Shown here: positions 23,967-35,002 of the stretch, piece after piece
How the letters are laid out: each line of letters starts with the position of its first letter
How positions within the stretch are numbered: position 1 is the first letter of the stretch
NCBI GenBank assembly: GCA_963682055.1
Contig: OY821746.1
Location: forward strand, 14,001,992 to 14,065,991
DNA from: Primula veris
Taxonomy: Eukaryota > Streptophyta > Magnoliopsida > Ericales > Primulaceae
Reading direction: 5' to 3'
DNA length: 64,000 bases
Notes under the pieces: generated by a model
The model's input: the letters and a program-made list of their open reading frames with translations, nothing else
Databases searched by the model: none
Told to the model about the DNA's origin: nothing
Program-made: the position numbers and the translations under genes

Positions 23967-26900
23967 TCAATTTACAGCAACACCAGATTTTTCATTTAAC
24001 TTTGATTGGGAGGGGCTACGAAGATCACACTCCTTTGGAGGCTCACTCTTACTCCTTCCATTTTCCATTTTATTTCTCTTTCCTACACTCGATTCTCTCT
24101 CTCTTTCACTCTTTAACTTGCGAAGATTCTCTCCCTCGGGTTCGTTTCTCCCCTTAGGACACTCGTAAAGGGTAACTACAGCACTTTCACTTTGTAGCAT
24201 TACCCCTTCTGGGCCCATCTCTTGTACTAAAAGTGCCTCTAAAATCTCAACTACATGGCTCATATCAGGCCTTCCTTTCGGGTTTTGGCTAAGGCATTGG
24301 TAAGCTAAATTAGCCACTTTTAAGGCGGTCTTCGGCGAGTATTGTCCTTCCATTCTAGGGTCCAAAATCATTAAAAGCTTCCTTTTGTGGTTTAAGATAG
24401 GACGGGCCCAATCAACCAAGTTATGTTCTCGACTAGGCCTACTATTGTCCATTGCTTTCCGTCCTATTAGCATCTCCAGTAGCACTACTCCAAACCCATA
24501 GACGTCACTTCGAGCTGTTAAATGACCTGTCATGTAAAATTAATTGTTCAGATGAGTAAAAATCATTTCAAGACAACATTTTTGTGATCTAATTTTTCAT
24601 TTTCAAAAGAAAGAAACATGTGTCGTAACAGCTCATCGTACCAGACTAAATAGTTTTGAACATTAAGATTCCTGGCTGCTGCAACTTGACATATAGACTA
24701 AGAATCATTTACGGCTAGAAACACTCAAACAAACTTAATGGAACTTGATAGTGGTACTTCTATCCTAAAATTGCAACTAGTCATTAAGTCGGCTTATTTG
24801 CTAACCTTTGACGCTACTATTTCTGTAGGCATAGAAGAATTACATAACAAGGGACACGCGTGTCGAAGCAAGAAGTCATCATGTATCAATTATACCAGAC
24901 ACATAACAGCAAGTAAAAAGTAAAGATAATTCTTCAAGATTAAAAACTTTGTCAAGGTTTATCTCGAGGGGGTTGGCCAAACATGAACTCTATCCAGTTC
25001 CAATCGTAAGTATCAAAAACAAAAGCTAAATGTAAAGCTTATGTCAAAATATTGTTCAAACTTTTACGACAAAAAAGCCATGTTTTTATTTAAAAAACAG
25101 CTTCTGTTGATAGAATGTTAGCGACCTCTGTGACTCACCAAATAGAAAATTCTGATTTCTCTTTTAAAACAAAATATATAACTAATGTTTTCTAGATATA
25201 AGTAAGAATTTCTATTACTTAGACTCACCAGTCATCATATACTCTGGAGCAGCATAACCATAAGTGCCCATGATACGTGTAGATACATGAGTTTGGTCTC
25301 CCATTGGGCCGTCTTTTGCAAGACCAAAGTCGGAAAGCTTTGCGTTAAAATCCTGCAAGTTATACAATTACTGTTTATATTAAGGTGCTTCTGCTTCATC
25401 AAAGAGGTACTATGGACTATGGTTGATGGTTTAGCCTTTGACCATATATTGTTCATTTACACATAATCAAAACAGCTTTAGATATTTCATATATAAACAA
25501 GATGTATAGGTGCTATTCGGAAGACAAGGACAAATACTAACCGTATCGAGCAAGATGTTTGACGTCTTGAAGTCACGATAAATAACAGACCTTTCAGCAC
25601 CATGAAGAAAAGCTAGTCCTTTCGCAGCATCTAGAGCTATCTTAATTCTCTTCCACCAAGTTAATGTAGCACAAACTCCTGTCAGAAACAATAATTTGAA
25701 ACAATTATGGTACCATTAAAGGTATGTAACAGCATTTCAACTCAGAGTTTATAGAAAACTTCTAACTTTTATAAAATTATTCGGCTTCGTATAATTACGC
25801 ATTTATGCTCAAAATATCTCTCATCCATGAGGCTTCCAATGTCTTATTATGCTTTTTCTATTAAATAAAGGATGATAAGTACATGAAATTGATGTCCAAG
25901 TTGGAAGTTTGAACCGTTTTAAGACTAACTTAGTTACTGACACTCCTTTTCTCCTTGATTATTCCAACGAAAATTAATGAAGAGTATCTTTTTCGCGGAC
26001 AATGAATTGCTAAACCTAAATGTTAGTCAGAAAAAATTACGTTGATGGGTCATAAACTTTCAAAGAGACCTTGACATTCACTAGTCATGTAGGATTTTAT
26101 GTTTAATATTCATATGCAAAGCAACTTAAACCATTAGAAAGCAGGCATATGATCAAGATGACAGTAAATACTTACTGCGAAAAAGCTGCTTTTCCAAGCT
26201 CCCAGACGCCATGTATTCATAGACCAAAAGCCGATGGTGACCCTCACAGCAATATCCAATGAGTTTCACCAGATTGGGATGACTTAATTGCCCAAGATAG
26301 TTCACTTCTGCCTGCAAATAACATGTGATATGATAAGAAATTGTTGAGATTCACAGACCCCATGAGTATCAATAGCTATTTCACTGAAAACTTTGTATTA
26401 GTCCCCTTACGATTGCACCACTCTATATATGTTTTTTAAATTACTAATGAAATCATCTAGAACCACATCAATACTTAGTTTCAATTGGCACTCTAGGGGT
26501 CTACAGCACCATTACACTATTATCTTATCCTAATGTCTATTTCCATTCAGGGGGTTCCAATAGAACAGAAGCAAGCAGTTGTCAATAATAGGATCACACT
26601 GAAGGGGGGTATCTTGGACCAGTTTATAGCATACCAATAAGAGAAGCCAACAAAAAAAACACATTAAAAAGTAACAAAATATGTTTCCAACAGCCACTGT
26701 TTGGCTTCAGAAACAATACTTTGAAGCTCTGTCAACAATAAGACTAATACCAAGCCAAAAAAAAAAATAGTTGATTCTACCACTAGTGCCTAGCCAAGTG
26801 AGAACTCCCAAGAAAAAAAAAAGTTCAAGAAAAACAAGAAACAAAATTAAATCAACAAAGAAGGAAATATTCAGAAAAAAAAGGCTACCAGCCATTCTCT

Positions 26901-28670
26901 GTCCCCCTGGATTCCTTCCGGATCAAGCTCTTTTATGGCGACCTTTGTGGTTCTGTAACCAGGCCTCACATTCCCATCAATAAGTCCTTTATATACTATA
27001 CCAAAACCACCCTCTCCAAGAACTTGATCTGGCCGAAAGTTCTTTGTTGCCAATCTCATCTCTTCATACGTAAAGATATCAACATTACTATATCCAGGAT
27101 TTTTTCTGAGGTCCCTCACATTTCTTGGACTTGCTGAAGTGATCCCTGTAGTTTTTGCAACACTCGTATCTGGTGTAGATATTGAGTTCTTACGTAACGA
27201 CGCCGAATTTGGTTTTGAGGGGACTCCTGTTCAACCAAATAAAATTAAGTATAAGCCTCACTTATATAGTACTCGCAATAAGTTATTGCATTGATAATAA
27301 ACCAAGAATTTAAACCATTCAGATTCACAAGCTCAAGTCCATTATATAGATAAAAAAAAATATTATCTACGAGTATTAAGTAAAGGCAAGAGGTCTTAAT
27401 TTTTGTTCCAAACAGGAGTACATGGATACAACAAGATGAAGTGCCAACTGACTACTCATTTGCCATGGTATAACAATTAGTTTACAACAACGCACTGAAC
27501 TATTTTCCTATTTTTTTCTTATTTCAAATCTATATTAAGTGCAAGAGATTCTGGTCTTAGTTGTATATCATTTTTGTAGATACCAAACAAAACATATAAT
27601 TCCCTATCAAAATAGTTGGCTGCTTTCTTTCCAATGAAAATCAGGTCGTACAGTATTCGACATGTTAAAGAAGCAAAAGGTCATTGTTTAACAATACAAA
27701 TAAGCACATTCAACTCTTCTGGTTCTTTAGCATTATCCTTCAAAACATTGCGCAATAGATAAGAAGGAAACCAAATACAAATTGCCACAAACCATGTTTG
27801 GTAGTTAAGATGGAAATCAATAAATTCCTAACTTAAATTCAACAAGTTCAAACTCGATAGAGGAACACATGATTCTAGAAAGCACATTTAACCACAAGTC
27901 CAAACTACGAGTATTTCAAAAACCAGTATTTCAAAAATCAAAATTCTGTTATATAAAGTACAAAGAAACACTACAAAGCAACTTGTTTTACAATCAATTA
28001 GCATACGCTTCCTATAACATGATGTCATGATCAATGAAGCCTAAAATAAAACCTTCAAACAATCGTCAGCGGCCCAACATGTGGATATAGTGTTGTTCCT
28101 CTGGCAAAATCTCATATTCGTATAACATAATCTCCATACAATTCCCTAGATATAAGTGATATGTGAACGCATAGGTACATAAATGGAAGAATATAACTCC
28201 CACCGTTACCTTTTCATTATACTGCACGAAACTAAGTGCAACTTTGACCGTCAAATAACTCTAACCTCAATACTCAATTGCCGAAAAGTAAATTTTCAAA
28301 AGTTTTTCATATAGTTCAAATGTTAAACTATACGATGAACTTTTGAAATTTTTCATTTCGGCAATTTTAATACAATTTATTGAATTGTCAAAATTGCCCG
28401 TATTTTCGTATAAGACAATTAAATAGTAAGTGAGTGAGTAAGTATTAAGGCATTCACACTTTAAATTGTTATACAATCCAATAACAATTCTACTTTCCAC
28501 ATTAGTGGCTAAAAGTCCTATCTTGATTTGATAAATAATAATAATCCACTAACAAAAAAAAACAAATACAAAATGATAGAAAAGAAAAGAAAGATACCAT
28601 TTTGATTCTTGAGAGGCTTATGTTTTAATTGGTCTTCTTGTTCCACTTCACAACTCAAACAAATCCCCAT
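23967..28670 (-). CDS. PBS1-like receptor-like cytoplasmic kinase (RLCK-VII)
   Basis: A membrane-tethered Ser/Thr kinase of the family that relays signals from cell-surface immune and developmental receptors. Six exons, from the start: 28598-28670, 26889-27226, 26176-26311, 25542-25678, 25229-25352, 23967-24526, giving 455 aa. The N-terminus MGICLSC has Gly2 for myristoylation and Cys4/Cys7 for possible palmitoylation. The glycine loop [11 protein letters not shown] is at 95-105, the VAIK lysine at 123, the catalytic loop [10 protein letters not shown] (Asp218) and the DFG Asp at 236. The activation segment reads [18 protein letters not shown]. Residues about 370-455 are a charged Lys/Ser-rich tail with no catalytic role visible. 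All catalytic residues are present, so activity is expected. Intron 1 (1.4 kb) contains a Stowaway-like MITE. Within the family the [12 protein letters not shown] and DPRMEGQYS stretches recall PBL16/PBL17, but the exact orthologue is not settled. Confidence 0.93.
28195..28440. mobile_element. Stowaway-like MITE, copy A (kinase intron 1)
   Basis: About 246 bp with the same layout as copies at 33947, 44601 and 56373. It has an outer ACTCCCACCGTTACC end, a CACGAAACTAAGTGCAACTT block, and a central palindrome around ATATAGTTCAAATGTTAAAC. The inverted second half contains TCAAAATTGCCCGTATTTTC. Its ends are more degenerate than those of copy C. Confidence 0.7.
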
Positions 28671-28920
28671 CAATGCATACAAACACAAATTACAAATATA
28701 TATACAAAAACCCAGATTCACATTTAACTATTTCTCTTCATCTAACCCCAAATCACATAAAAACACTCTGACCCAGATAAAGTCTCACTTATTCAAGAAT
28801 GAATAATCAAAATCTTTTTTTTTTATTTTTTAATTAAAAAAAAGATGAAACAATGCGGTGATAATTGCTTTAAAAAACCACTGAGAAATAAGAAATCAAA
28901 ATGAAGAAATATATAGAGTT

Positions 28921-28935
28921 AGAGAGAGAGAGAGG
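28921..28935 (-). promoter_or_regulatory. CT-rich tract upstream of the kinase start
   Basis: On the minus strand a (CT)n run lies about 250 nt before the ATG at 28670. Such pyrimidine patches are common at plant core promoters and 5' UTRs. The assignment is an inference from position only. Confidence 0.35.
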
Positions 28936-29813
28936 TTTGGGTGTGTTATTTATTTTATTTTATTTTTTGATAAGAGATTTGGTGTGTTTATTAATCAATC
29001 ATTCAATGTTGATATTAATTACAGTATTAGAGTAGATAGATACTCAAAATATAAGTACACGTAAAATTATAAATATTGCAATATTGGACCCTATAGTATT
29101 TATTTATTTACAAGTCTTACATATTGTTAAGATATGATATGTAATCGTCTAAAGTTTTGCTAAATAGTGAGTTCTCTTTTGGACATCTATGATTATGAAG
29201 CATGGGTAACATAATATGCTATTTAACCCGTACCTTGTTCCGAATTGGGTACTGGGACGCATGCAGTACAATATGATACGTACTCAACCATGCGAATTTA
29301 AAATAAATAAATAAAAAGTTTGGTACTTGTTGGTACTAGTGGTGAAATCGGGACGGGATCCGAAAATTTTAAACTCGTGTCCTGATCCGATAGTTTTCGA
29401 ATGCCATTAAAAAGTTCCGATCCCGACCCGAAAAATGGTCGGATCCTGATAATATGGATTCCCGATAGTTCGGGAGTCTGAAAGGTCGGGACGGGATTTC
29501 CTGATACTTTGTACTCCTAACAAAATTTGTTAAAAAATTACAACATAATTTGCAATTTTGTTATAAAGTTCCTTAAATTTAAACAAAATCAAAAAGTGAG
29601 ACAATACTATGTTGATATTGTATTCGTTTATAAGATTGATTATCAAACAAGACAACTAATTATTATTATTTTAAGAAAAAATAAAATATACATTATTCAA
29701 ACTAAAAACACGAACTAAATGTTATAATTTTAGTTGTTCAAGATTAAAACGGATACACAACATATGTAACAAGAAACTCATACGGAACATTAAAAGCAAA
29801 TAAAATGAATAAC

Positions 29814-29816
<3 letters not shown>

Positions 29817-29854
<38 letters not shown>
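29817..29854. repeat. (AT)n microsatellite
   Basis: About 19 AT units inside the TIR element. Confidence 0.95.
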
Positions 29855-29858
<4 letters not shown>

Positions 29859-29917
29859 AAGGGTAATCAATGATTAAATTAATAAATGTACATTTACATA
29901 CAATTTATATATAAAAA

Positions 29918-29921
<4 letters not shown>

Positions 29922-29967
<46 letters not shown>
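29922..29967. repeat. (AT)n microsatellite
   Basis: About 23 AT units, the second such tract in the same element. Confidence 0.95.
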
Positions 29968-29970
<3 letters not shown>

Positions 29971-30288
29971 TAGAGGGGGAATAGAAGTGTGTTACTTATT
30001 AAACAAAATAGATGTAAGAGTAAATTCATTTTTTTTTAATAAATATAAACTAGTACTATTTATAATAAGATTTGTTTTTAAATAATTTTTTTAAGGTATA
30101 TTAATTCTATCGGGTCGGAAAATCCATCGGGATTGAAAATAAAATTCCGATCTCGAACCGAATTAGTTTGGGACGGGATAAAAATTCAACCTTTCGGATC
30201 GGGACAACATCGGGTCGGAAAAAAATCGGATCGGGACGGGGTCAGATGTCGGATCAGATCGGGATTTCGAGAATTTTTTCGAGCCCTA

Positions 30289-32989
30289 CTTCATGCATTT
30301 CGTATTTAGAAGTGTCAATTCAATTTTTATGTGCATTATGAGATGCAAAATTTTCGTACCTATGCTATCCCAATGAAAATTTGAATTTTTTTATTATATA
30401 GTCAAACTAAAATAAAAAGACGTAAAAAAAGGAAACAATCAAACAAATAATGCGGAATGGGATTGGATTATTTTCTATCTACATTTAGGTATATAATGTG
30501 TTATAAATGACAATAAATTTTGAATCCATGATTAGTCTATTTGACAATCATGCAATGGTATAGATGAGACTTTGAGAGTGAAGTTGTTCCCGTCAAAGAT
30601 AGAAGCCATTTGTATCTATACTATATTTTTGTATTATCGTGATTAAACAACGGAAACAATTAAAACTTAATGTTTTGTAAATCTGTTTATTAGACTATCT
30701 CAAATGAATGTAATAGTCGAGACAAGGCCAACAATCAATAGCTTTTTCGTTAAAAATAGTTTAATTATATATTTATATAAACACTATAAAATTTCTTATA
30801 TTAATAGAAATTTATTAACCTAAAATAAAACGTATCTACAAGATAATTACTTTTGGATCCCTTTATGTTTATTTTCAAACAGAAAATTAGTTGATGTTTT
30901 TGGGATATTAGTACAATTTATGATTTAAGTATTTGAAAAGTCCAAACCAAGGGGTAATCGACCTTTTGGGATTTGGTCAATCGGTCTCCATTGGCTACTT
31001 GATTGCCAGACTGTCACTATATAATGCTATATATATTATTCTCCAATCAAGTCAATGTAAAGTACAGCAATAAAAATGCACATTTTTTGATCATTTTATT
31101 AATATTTCTGTAAAACGATTGGCAATTAGTAAACACATATCAAGTCAAGTACAGGCATAGTGATCAATATAAAAAAAAATCATTATTAATAGAATATTAA
31201 ATTAAAATTTCAGACAAACTTAGTAAACAATATTATGATTGGGTGTGAGCAAGTTCATATCGTTCGAGTTGGTTTTTCAACTTAAAAAAAAAAATTCACT
31301 TTAATTCGATTCGTTGCATTTCTATACCAAATAATTTTAGTATCTGTATATTGTAAGGGCGTGTATTTGCTCGGTAAGATGTTGGCTTAACCCTAATGAT
31401 GCTTTGATTTTGAGCTAATGATATTAATCATTTTTAGAGTATCATTAACGGATAGGGTTCATATTCTACAATAATATATACTTGACCCTTTATTAAATTT
31501 AGACATGTCATCATTGAAAGTGGTCATTTATCTTTTTGAGAAGTTAGCTTTGTGGAAAAAAATTACAAACTTTGCTGATACTTTTTTAGACTGTCATATA
31601 TTTTTTCGTTATGCTAAATGCATTTCTTGAATGACTTAGTCTGATATACCTTGAGTTGACTTGCTCAATAAACACACAATAAAATAAGGCAAAGGAAAAA
31701 CAAAGTTAGAGTTGGATTCCTTGATTGAAATAGTGACTTTGATGGTAGGAGTCGGAGATAACATAAACCGAGATCGCAAAAAAGTCTTTACAGAAAACAA
31801 ATATTTATTCTAAAACTAAAATTAGATTATGACGATTTAATGTCTTTTAAAACTCTTTTTTTAAATTTACCTGTACTACAGGTTCTATAATGACGAAGAA
31901 TCTCTTTTTAAAACTCAACTAACATACACGTTTTATTCTTTGTTAATTCCATATACAATAGTATTGTTACTTTGACAAAGTTCTTTTGCATATTGCATTT
32001 CATTTTGTAACCTTCATAATATTGTGGTAAAAAATAATTTACAATTACCGTTGTCACAAAACAATAAAAAAAAATCGAGCTTCTGTGTATTAGGAGCAAA
32101 TTCTGAAAGTGGTAAATTGTTGTTCTAGTTTTAGTTTAGTAATGTGGAACTACTGGTATTATAATCTATATTTAGAAGGAAAAAGATTTAAAAAGAATGA
32201 AGAAAGAAAATTTATTTTGAAGGATGATATTCATTCCCCATGGTAGAGTAATTATTTTTTGGCGCAGGGGAGGAGAAAAAAGCAATTTTTTTAAAAGGTA
32301 GAATAATTATTTTGATGCCTAATGTCAAGTACAACTAAGTGACAGGTACTAGCTAGCTAGCTACTAAAACCGTGTTATTTTAGAATATGATTTTAAAAAA
32401 TTACATCTGGACAACTTTAAAGTCGACAGAAATGTCTTTATTTTATCTTTTAACTATTTTGTCACTATATCGTTTGACCAAACATAGTAGTCGCGTAATA
32501 TTTATCTGTCAACTATATTTTGTACAGACGTATAGTTAATAATTGAATCTCCAAATAAAAATCATAATTTTCTAAGATTTATATATTGATTGAAACGTTG
32601 TCAAATTCTATAAACAATGCTTTTAAGCAAGTTTACATATTTTCTTAAATAATAATAGTTACCAAGTTTAATGACCTGTGCATAACATAAACTTTACTAT
32701 AACTTTTAGGTAATTTTTGCGATACTATTTTTATATTAAGTAGGAAAAAATTGCATTACAACGTTGAGATCAAGTTACGAAAATAGAATTTATAAAATTA
32801 CCTAAGAAAGAGAGAATATATAATATGTAAATAAACAAGTTTAATTACTCAAACTTTAGGTATTAGTATATCTTAATAACATAAGAAATTGAGTTTTGTT
32901 CACATTATTATTGTGAAATTCATAAATTTATGGAAGTTCTATAAAAGTTTTCAAAAGAATTTGTATAAAATTTTACCAATAACAACGTT
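30289..32989. other. AT-rich intergenic DNA, no gene seen
   Basis: Lies in the spacer between the divergent kinase and prefoldin genes. No ORF with recognisable features, no LTR pair and no clear TIR were found by reading. Confidence 0.5.
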
Positions 32990-33470
32990 TTCCGTTTCAC
33001 ATACAAATGTAGCCCGTCTTTCCTTTTCTATATTTCTCTAATTAACGAGTCCAAATCTTCTATCTTATTTATCTACCCCTTTCGTGTCCCCTTACTTATT
33101 TTATCCAAAAAAATATTCTAAAAAACTTGAAAAAAATTATACAATTATTATAATACATGTATCAATACATTTCAATAATTATTTTAAAAGAAAATCCATA
33201 CAAAATTTATTTTGGAATAAATGTATAAATTAATGTAAATTAAACATTGAATATTAAAAAAATTATCTAAAACAATATTATGTTTAAATGTTTTAAATTT
33301 TGAATACAATATAATATAAAAATTTATAAAATTACGGTATAAATTGTGAAAATTTAAAATTTGAATTAAAATAAATAAGTTACAGAAAAAAGTAAAAAAT
33401 ATGAGCACAAGATTTGTAATCCTAATTAAGTGCTTCATGTTTCCAAGTTGATCTAATATGGCCAATGCCA
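32990..33470 (-). repeat. Dispersed repeat family, copy 1
   Basis: On the minus strand it contains ACAATTTATACCGTAATTTTATAAATTTTTAT and following sequence shared with copy 2 (49555-49870, plus strand) over about 200 bp. Its flank CCAAATCTTCTATCTT...CCCCTTTCGTG is also shared with copy 3 (50140-50235). Probably an unclassified transposon. Confidence 0.7.
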
Positions 33471-33946
33471 GTATAGATTGTAGATACTCTTGAAGCCTAC
33501 ACGGCTTGTTAAAAACACATATTTTATTTGATGTTTTGTATTTCTATTTTTTTTTTTTTATCTTTCATCTGCAGATAAAACCTGCGAAAATTCATAGGCG
33601 ACAGGGTTCGAACCCTGCCGGTGAGCGTGGTATACTCGGTAACAATCATATATCTACCGACCACTTGCTCGTTTTGTATTTCTATCTAATTAATCACAAA
33701 AAGTGATAGTGTGAATCTACATCTCAAATGCCGAGTATTAGACCAACCGCATCAGCAGTTTTAACCATTTTTTTAAATATATCATATTTTATATATTTTA
33801 AGTAATCGTTTACATTTACATAAAATTCCAGCTTTTTTATTAATTTACTTATAATAACCATATATTATTTCTTTTTATTTATTTATTATCATTTAATAAT
33901 CATAATAATATTCCAACCAGAAAAATATGGACCCAATGATAGTTTA

Positions 33947-34188
33947 TTACTTCTTTCGTTTCCAATTAATTGTCCACTACGAAACTACGTGCAATTTTGA
34001 CCGACCAATAAGTTGTATCAAAATTGTCGGAATGAATTTTTTTAAAAGTTAATCATATAGTTCAAACATTAAATTATATGATTTACTTTTAAAAAATTTC
34101 ATTTCGACAATTTTGATACATGTTATAAGCCGATAAAAATTGCACGTAATTTCGTAAAAGATAATTAATTGGGAACGGAGGAAGTACT
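33947..34188. mobile_element. Stowaway-like MITE, copy B
   Basis: Ends TTCTTTCGTTTCCAATTAAT and ATTAATTGGGAACGGAGGAA form the inverted repeats. ACGAAACTACGTGCAATTTT on the left pairs with AAATTGCACGTAATTTCGT on the right, and the centre is palindromic around ATATAGTTCAAACATTAAAT. TA-type flanks fit the Tc1/Mariner (Stowaway) group. Confidence 0.8.
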
Positions 34189-34435
34189 ATTATATTCAGC
34201 ATACATAGAAAATTATAATTTATATGAAATTATTTTACGGAATGAGGACGGTCCCTATCTAGTTCATTCCCTGCTTACAAATTGCAACTAAACTCGTTTT
34301 TATTTTCAAAAACTATGTTTTCCGCTTCACGCTTTTCCTCTCCCGTTTCTCATTACTTTCGTATGTAAATCTTAAAAAAGAAAAAAAACTCGTATTATTT
34401 TCTCGATTCCCATTCCTGCTTCTCATTACACTCAT

Positions 34436-34712
34436 GGCTCGTTTGATTGCGGTACTCTTAGTCCCGGAATTATGAATACAGACGGAATTACGAATGACTA
34501 TTCAGGGTTATTACGAATGACCTTTCATATATAGTTCCGGAACTACTAATACCACGCCCCCATGGTATTGTAAATACACCATTTCGGGGTTATTTGTTAT
34601 CCCGTTTCACTAATAATCCTAAACTTATTTAGCCAACCAAATAAAGTATTTGTGGAATCAACTGCATTTGGAATCATATTCCACATTAATCGCAGCCAAC
34701 CAAACAAACCCT
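34436..34712. mobile_element. TIR MITE upstream of PFD1
   Basis: The left end GGCTCGTTTGATTGCGG and right end CGCAGCCAACCAAACAAACCC are imperfect inverted repeats of the common GGCTTGTTTGGTTGC type. The interior has scattered inverted blocks (GGAATTA / TAATTCC). No clear duplication at the flanks, so the superfamily is open (PIF/Harbinger or hAT). Confidence 0.55.
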
Positions 34713-34721
34713 TAAGAGTAA

Positions 34722-34730
34722 TTAGGGTTT
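34722..34730 (-). promoter_or_regulatory. telo-box in the PFD1 promoter
   Basis: The minus strand reads AAACCCTAA, a perfect plant telo-box, 273 bp before the PFD1 ATG. This element is enriched in promoters of translation and other housekeeping genes. Function here is inferred from motif and position only. Confidence 0.45.
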
Positions 34731-35002
34731 TAACTTCCATAATTTAAATATATTTCAAACTAAAAAGAAAAAGAACAAATACAATCTTTTTACATTATTG
34801 GAACCATTGTATCCCATGCTAGTTAGTTGTGCTGGTAAAGATATAAAATAAACTATTAGGACCAAATTTTATTTTATTTATAAACTTATGAACTATTAGT
34901 ATATTTAACCAAAGATAAAAGCCCTAAATTAAAATGATTGTAAAACTCCAAAATAATTAGAATCTGAGTTATTTACTAAAGCAGAGATCTTTCCCACGAA
35001 AA

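Larger units (their letters stand above)
29337..30288. mobile_element. TIR-bearing, hAT-like non-autonomous element
   Basis: The ends read TAGTGGTGAAATCGGGACGGG and (reverse complement of the right end) TAGGGCTCGAAAAAATTCTC. Subterminal GGGACGGGAT / ATCCGATCC motifs are repeated on both sides in inverted orientation. Two long (AT)n tracts lie inside. I could not find a target-site duplication, so the edges are approximate and the superfamily is uncertain. Confidence 0.55.

Noticed and set aside
33590..33625. GGTTCGAACCC B-box-like core
   Set aside because: Palindromic motif without a matching A box or tRNA body; possible SINE fragment only.
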